Position numbers and translations under genes: made by a program
Part shown: positions 55,336 through 59,066 of the stretch, one piece after another
How positions within the stretch are numbered: position 1 is the stretch's first letter
Layout: each line of letters opens with the position of its first letter
NCBI GenBank assembly: GCA_937915375.1
Contig: CALDMO010000026.1
Span: forward strand, 1-59,066
Length of the DNA: 59,066 nt
Source: an uncultured Marvinbryantia sp.
GTDB taxonomy: Bacteria > Bacillota > Clostridia > Lachnospirales > Lachnospiraceae
Reading direction: 5' to 3'
Notes under the pieces: model-generated
Databases searched by the model: none
What the model was told of the DNA's origin: nothing
The model's input: only the letters and a program-made list of their open reading frames with translations

Positions 55336-55490
55336 GCATTGAACACTTGATGAAAACTTGCGAAGCAAAGTTTGAATTTAGTGAGAAAGCCGTTCTGTGA
55401 GCAAAGCGAACAGAACTGCCCCGGATACAAGTAGAACAATAGAGAAGTGGGAGGGAAATTCCCGCGAATACCACCAGGAGGTCATTTAAT
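55336..55490. other. rplK-rplA intergenic region
   Basis: About 155 bases, longer than usual for this pair. Its 3' part carries the second L1-type operator; the 5' part holds a weak repeat around GTTCTGTGAGCAAAGCGAACAG (55391-55412) and nothing else recognised. Confidence 0.4.
55447..55474 (+). promoter_or_regulatory. L1-type operator before rplA
   Basis: Same fold as at 54865: GUGG (55447-55450) with CCAC (55471-55474) and an inner GGG/CCC helix. It lies three bases before the rplA ribosome binding site region, well placed for translational repression by L1. Confidence 0.6.
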
Positions 55491-56183
55491 ATGAAAAGAG
55501 GAAAAAGATATATTGAAGCGGCAAAAGCAATTGACCGCACAACTCTTTACGATAGCGCTGACGCAATCAGTGTAGTAAAGAAAAACGCAGTAGCAAAATT
55601 TGACGAGACAATCGAAGCTCATATCAGAACCGGATGTGATGGCCGTCATGCAGATCAGCAGATCCGTGGCGCTGTTGTATTACCGCACGGAACAGGTAAG
55701 AAAGTTCGCGTACTTGTATTTGCTAAGAATGCAAAAGCTGACGAAGCTCTTGCAGCAGGTGCAGAGTACGTTGGAGCAGAGGAATTGATTCCAAAGATCC
55801 AGAATGAAGGATGGCTTGACTTTGATGTTGTAGTTGCTACTCCGGATATGATGGGTGTAGTTGGTCGTCTGGGTCGTGTACTTGGACCGAAGGGCTTAAT
55901 GCCAAACCCGAAAGCTGGAACAGTTACTATGGACGTTACAAAAGCAGTTCAGGATATCAAAGCCGGTAAGATTGAGTACAGATTGGACAAAACAAACATC
56001 GTTCACGTGCCGATCGGAAAAGCTTCCTTTACAGAGGAGCAGTTAGCGGACAACTTCCAGACGCTTATTGATGCAATCCTGAAAGCAAAACCTGCAGCAC
56101 TGAAAGGTCAGTATTTAAGAAGTGTTACACTTACTTCCACAATGGGACCGGGTGTAAAACTGAATACAGCAAAATTTGTTTAG
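55491..56183 (+). CDS. rplA: Ribosomal protein L1
   Basis: Protein of the L1 stalk, 230 residues, and probable translational repressor of rplK-rplA. Diagnostic stretches are GTGKKVRVLVFAK, GRLGRVLGPKGLMPNPKAGT and the C-terminal TLTSTMGPGVKLNT. AGGAGGT precedes the ATG. rplJ and rplL, the usual next genes, are absent; a terminator follows instead. Confidence 0.98.
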   Translation: MKRGKRYIEAAKAIDRTTLYDSADAISVVKKNAVAKFDETIEAHIRTGCDGRHADQQIRGAVVLPHGTGKKVRVLVFAKNAKADEALAAGAEYVGAEELIPKIQNEGWLDFDVVVATPDMMGVVGRLGRVLGPKGLMPNPKAGTVTMDVTKAVQDIKAGKIEYRLDKTNIVHVPIGKASFTEEQLADNFQTLIDAILKAKPAALKGQYLRSVTLTSTMGPGVKLNTAKFV

Positions 56184-56198
56184 GATTTATGCATATAA

Positions 56199-56235
56199 TA
56201 AGAATCCCGGGATAAACATTCCGGGATTCTTTTTG
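56199..56235 (+). terminator. Terminator after rplA
   Basis: AGAATCCCGG (56201-56210) pairs with CCGGGATTCT (56221-56230), with T5 behind. Confidence 0.9.
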
Positions 56236-56341
56236 TGAGAATGGTTTTGTTTTGTAGAAGGCGAAAAAGATATTTTGTCAAAAATGTGATAAAATAAATG
56301 CAAAAAAACTAAAAATATTGTATATTTTTACGAGAAATGCC

Positions 56342-56369
56342 TTGACGGAACGAAAAAATATGTTAAAAT
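56342..56369 (+). promoter_or_regulatory. Promoter of ppdK
   Basis: TTGACG (56342-56347) and TAAAAT (56364-56369), spacer 16 bases. Transcription would start near 56376. Confidence 0.65.
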
Positions 56370-56373
56370 AAAT

Positions 56374-56430
56374 GTGTGCGGCTATTGAAGGGATAGTTTA
56401 CTCACACCGGAAAAACTCCGGTGTTTTTTG
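56374..56430 (+). ncRNA. ppdK leader with attenuator terminator
   Basis: The leader contains a real terminator hairpin, ACACCGGA (56404-56411) with TCCGGTGT (56417-56424), followed by T6, yet the gene lies downstream. GTGTG (56374-56378) can pair with CACAC (56403-56407), which would sequester the left arm and act as antiterminator; an inner CTAT/ATAG stem may lie between. This layout is that of an attenuator. Class unassigned. Confidence 0.6.
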
Positions 56431-56517
56431 CGCGACAAGGTGACAAAGAACAAGTTATTCCTGCGCAAATATGCGCAGTTTAGAAGCACATGAAATAAAA
56501 ATCAGGAGGATGAAGAA
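56431..56517 (+). other. Leader between attenuator and ppdK
   Basis: Holds a perfect hairpin CTGCGCA-AATA-TGCGCAG (56461-56478) and the ribosome binding site AGGAGG (56504-56509). Confidence 0.5.
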
Positions 56518-59066
56518 ATGGCAAAATGGGTTTACCTGTTTAGCGAGGGAAATGCGGACATGCGTAACCTTCTTGGCGGTAAAGGAGCGAACCTGGCAGA
56601 GATGACAAATCTTGGCCTTCCGGTTCCACAGGGGTTTACAATTACAACGGAGGCTTGTACACAGTATTACGAGGACGGCGAAAAGATCAATGATGAGATC
56701 CAGGGCCAGATTATGGAATACATTGAAAAAATGGAAGAGATTACCGGAAAGAAATTCGGTGATAAAGAAAATCCATTGCTTGTTTCTGTTCGTTCCGGTG
56801 CAAGAGCATCCATGCCTGGCATGATGGATACGATCTTAAACCTTGGTTTAAATGAAGATGTAGTAAATGTTCTTGCTGAGAAATCCGGAAATCCGCGTTG
56901 GGCATGGGATTGTTACAGAAGATTTATTCAGATGTTCTCAGATGTAGTTATGGAGGTCGGCAAAAAATATTTTGAAGAGCTGATCGATAAAATGAAACTT
57001 GAAAAAGGTGTTACACAGGACGTAGAACTGACTGCAGATGATCTGAAAGAACTGGCAAATCAGTTTAAAGCAGAATACAAAGAAAAGATTGGTGAAGAGT
57101 TCCCGACAGATCCGAAGGAACAGTTGATGGCAGCAATCAAAGCGGTATTCCGTTCCTGGGACAATCCGCGTGCAAACGTTTACCGTCGTGACAATGATAT
57201 TCCGTATTCTTGGGGTACAGCGGTTAACGTTCAGATGATGGCATTCGGTAATATGGGCGAGACTTCCGGTACAGGCGTTGCGTTCACACGTGATCCGGCA
57301 ACCGGCGAGAAACACCTGATGGGTGAATTCCTCATGAATGCGCAGGGCGAGGATGTTGTTGCCGGTGTACGTACACCTCAGAAGATCGATCAGTTAAAAG
57401 AAGTTATGCCGGAAGTGTACGAGCAGTTTACAGAAATCTGTGCAAAACTGGAAGACCACTATCGTGATATGCAGGATATGGAGTTTACAATTGAAGACAG
57501 AAAGCTTTACATGCTGCAGACACGTAATGGTAAGAGAACAGCTCAGGCTGCTCTGAAAATTGCTTGCGATCTTGTGGACGAGGGTATGATCACAGAAGAA
57601 AAAGCGGTTGCTATGATCGATCCGAGAAACCTGGATACTCTGCTTCATCCGCAGTTTGACCGTGCTTCTTTAGTACGTGCAACACCGGCCGCAAAAGCGT
57701 TAGCTGCTTCTCCGGGAGCTGCATGCGGACAGATCGTATTTACAGCGGAAGATGCAAAGAGCTGGCATGCAAAAGGTAAAAAAGTCGTTCTGGTTCGTTT
57801 GGAAACTTCACCGGAAGATATTGAAGGTATGAAAGCGGCTGAAGGTATTCTGACTGTTCGCGGTGGTATGACAAGTCATGCTGCGGTAGTAGCGCGCGGT
57901 ATGGGAACTTGCTGTGTATCTGGATGTTCTGAGATCCAGATGGATGAAGCAAACAAGAAATTTGTTCTTGCAGGCAAAGAGTACCATGAAGGAGACTGGA
58001 TCTCCATCGATGGTTCTACCGGTAATATCTATGATGGCGTTATCCCGACTGTAGATGCTACAATTGCAGGCGAGTTTGGACGTATTATGAGCTGGGCAGA
58101 TAAATATAGAAAACTGAAAGTAAGAACAAACGCAGATACTCCGCAGGATGCAAAGAAAGCAAGAGAACTTGGAGCAGAAGGTATCGGCCTTTGCCGTACG
58201 GAGCATATGTTCTTTGAAGGCGATCGTATCGACGCATTCCGTGAAATGATTTGTGCAGATACCACAGAAGAAAGAGAAGCGGCACTGGAAAAGATTCTTC
58301 CGGTACAGCAGAATGATTTTGAAAAACTGTATGAAGCGTTGGAAGGAAATCCGGTTACTATCCGTTTCCTGGATCCGCCTCTGCATGAATTTGTTCCGCA
58401 GACACAGGAAGATATCCAGAAACTGGCAGACAGTCAGGGCAAGACGGTGGAACAGATCAATACTATTATTGAATCTCTTCATGAATTTAACCCGATGATG
58501 GGACACCGTGGTGTGCGTCTTGCAGTTACCTATCCGGAAATTGCAAAAATGCAGACAAGAGCCGTAATCCGTGCAGCGATCAATGTACAGAACAGACATC
58601 CGGAATGGAGTGTTTGCCCGGAAATCATGATTCCGCTGATCGGTGATGACAAAGAGCTGAAATTTGCAAAGAAAACAGTAGTAGAAACTGCAGATGCAGA
58701 AATTGCGGCAGCAGGAAGCAGTTTGAAATATGAAGTTGGTACCATGATCGAAATTCCGCGTGCGGCTCTGACTGCGGATGCGATTGCAAAAGAGGCAGAT
58801 TTCTTCTGCTTTGGTACAAACGACTTGACACAGATGACATTCGGTTTCTCACGTGATGATGCAGGTAAATTCCTCGAAGCTTACTATGAAAGAAAGATTT
58901 TCGAGAATGATCCGTTTGCAAAACTTGACCAGAACGGTGTTGGTAAGCTGATGGAAATGGCAATCAATCTTGGAAAGCCGATCAATCCGAATCTTCATAT
59001 CGGTATCTGTGGTGAGCACGGCGGAGATCCGTCTTCTGTAGAGTTCTGTCATAAGATTGGTTTGGA
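56518..59066 (+). CDS. ppdK: Pyruvate, phosphate dikinase, incomplete at window end
   Basis: Interconverts pyruvate, ATP and phosphate with phosphoenolpyruvate, AMP and pyrophosphate; in anaerobes it links glycolysis and gluconeogenesis. The N-terminal nucleotide-binding domain has LLGGKGANLAEM; the swivelling phosphohistidine domain has His454 in GMTSHAAVVAR; the PEP/pyruvate barrel has GLCRTEHMFF and the catalytic cysteine Cys831 in IGICGEHGG. ATG 56518 follows AGGAGG by eight bases. About 25 C-terminal residues fall past the window edge. Strong codon adaptation and its own attenuated leader suggest high, regulated expression. Confidence 0.97.
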   Translation, partial: MAKWVYLFSEGNADMRNLLGGKGANLAEMTNLGLPVPQGFTITTEACTQYYEDGEKINDEIQGQIMEYIEKMEEITGKKFGDKENPLLVSVRSGARASMPGMMDTILNLGLNEDVVNVLAEKSGNPRWAWDCYRRFIQMFSDVVMEVGKKYFEELIDKMKLEKGVTQDVELTADDLKELANQFKAEYKEKIGEEFPTDPKEQLMAAIKAVFRSWDNPRANVYRRDNDIPYSWGTAVNVQMMAFGNMGETSGTGVAFTRDPATGEKHLMGEFLMNAQGEDVVAGVRTPQKIDQLKEVMPEVYEQFTEICAKLEDHYRDMQDMEFTIEDRKLYMLQTRNGKRTAQAALKIACDLVDEGMITEEKAVAMIDPRNLDTLLHPQFDRASLVRATPAAKALAASPGAACGQIVFTAEDAKSWHAKGKKVVLVRLETSPEDIEGMKAAEGILTVRGGMTSHAAVVARGMGTCCVSGCSEIQMDEANKKFVLAGKEYHEGDWISIDGSTGNIYDGVIPTVDATIAGEFGRIMSWADKYRKLKVRTNADTPQDAKKARELGAEGIGLCRTEHMFFEGDRIDAFREMICADTTEEREAALEKILPVQQNDFEKLYEALEGNPVTIRFLDPPLHEFVPQTQEDIQKLADSQGKTVEQINTIIESLHEFNPMMGHRGVRLAVTYPEIAKMQTRAVIRAAINVQNRHPEWSVCPEIMIPLIGDDKELKFAKKTVVETADAEIAAAGSSLKYEVGTMIEIPRAALTADAIAKEADFFCFGTNDLTQMTFGFSRDDAGKFLEAYYERKIFENDPFAKLDQNGVGKLMEMAINLGKPINPNLHIGICGEHGGDPSSVEFCHKIGL

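Overview
The window reads as chromosomal DNA of a gut-type anaerobic Clostridia bacterium, most likely a member of the Lachnospiraceae. The basis is established family knowledge plus what is seen: moderate GC, strong AGGAGG-type ribosome binding sites, sigma-A promoters, a heterodimeric LacLM beta-galactosidase, an UPF0397-type ECF transporter, oxygen-sensitive 4Fe-4S aldo/keto reductase, pyruvate phosphate dikinase and several GH families. No rRNA, tRNA, CRISPR array, phage or intact insertion sequence was seen.

Layout. 1-9.1 kb: a shortened HAD phosphatase, mutM, helD, an MFS transporter, a carB that has no carA beside it, and a TetR-type regulator whose frame has no ordinary start codon. 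9.1-11.3 kb: an operator-like palindrome, a stretch with no recognisable gene, and a secreted YhgE-like protein whose signal peptide is split by a one-base shift at an A7 run. 11.4-15.7 kb: lacL-lacM and a purine permease. 15.8-24 kb: a five-gene nickel/peptide-class ABC operon behind a G6/C6 inverted repeat, facing a three-gene FecBCD-type metal/siderophore ABC operon. 24-32.6 kb: three serine hydrolases of different folds, a MATE exporter, a ferredoxin-fused aldo/keto reductase and a GH31 alpha-glycosidase. 32.6-35.8 kb: a complete ECF transporter with fused ATPases. 35.9-41.4 kb: a LytTR/GHKL two-component system, a DUF3887 lipoprotein, a CPBP protease, a TraX-like protein, then DUF2284 and DUF402 proteins on the other strand.

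41.5-46.5 kb: a MATE exporter behind a leader that looks like a guanidine-IV (mepA) riboswitch with terminator, an RluA-type pseudouridine synthase, a duplicated CmpB membrane protein and an AraC regulator. 46.6-53.8 kb: a glycan module made of ABC importer, GH3 glycosidase and xylitol/sorbitol-type dehydrogenase, divergent from the AraC gene; the GH3 gene has a long folded leader I cannot assign. 53.8-56.2 kb: rpmG-secE-nusG-rplK-rplA with two L1-type mRNA operators, closed by a terminator. 56.3 kb to the end: ppdK, incomplete at the window edge, preceded by its own leader terminator.

How the genes work together. The 46.6-53.8 kb block would import beta-linked oligosaccharides (xylo- or gluco-), cleave them with GH3 and feed a polyol/pentose step; GH31 and LacLM extend the range to alpha-glycosides and lactose. 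The 16-24 kb block would serve transition-metal supply. The most promising unexplained items are the RNA leaders upstream of the GH3 gene and ppdK, the dyad before the nickel/peptide operon, and the pair of start or frame defects in the TetR/YhgE-like locus.
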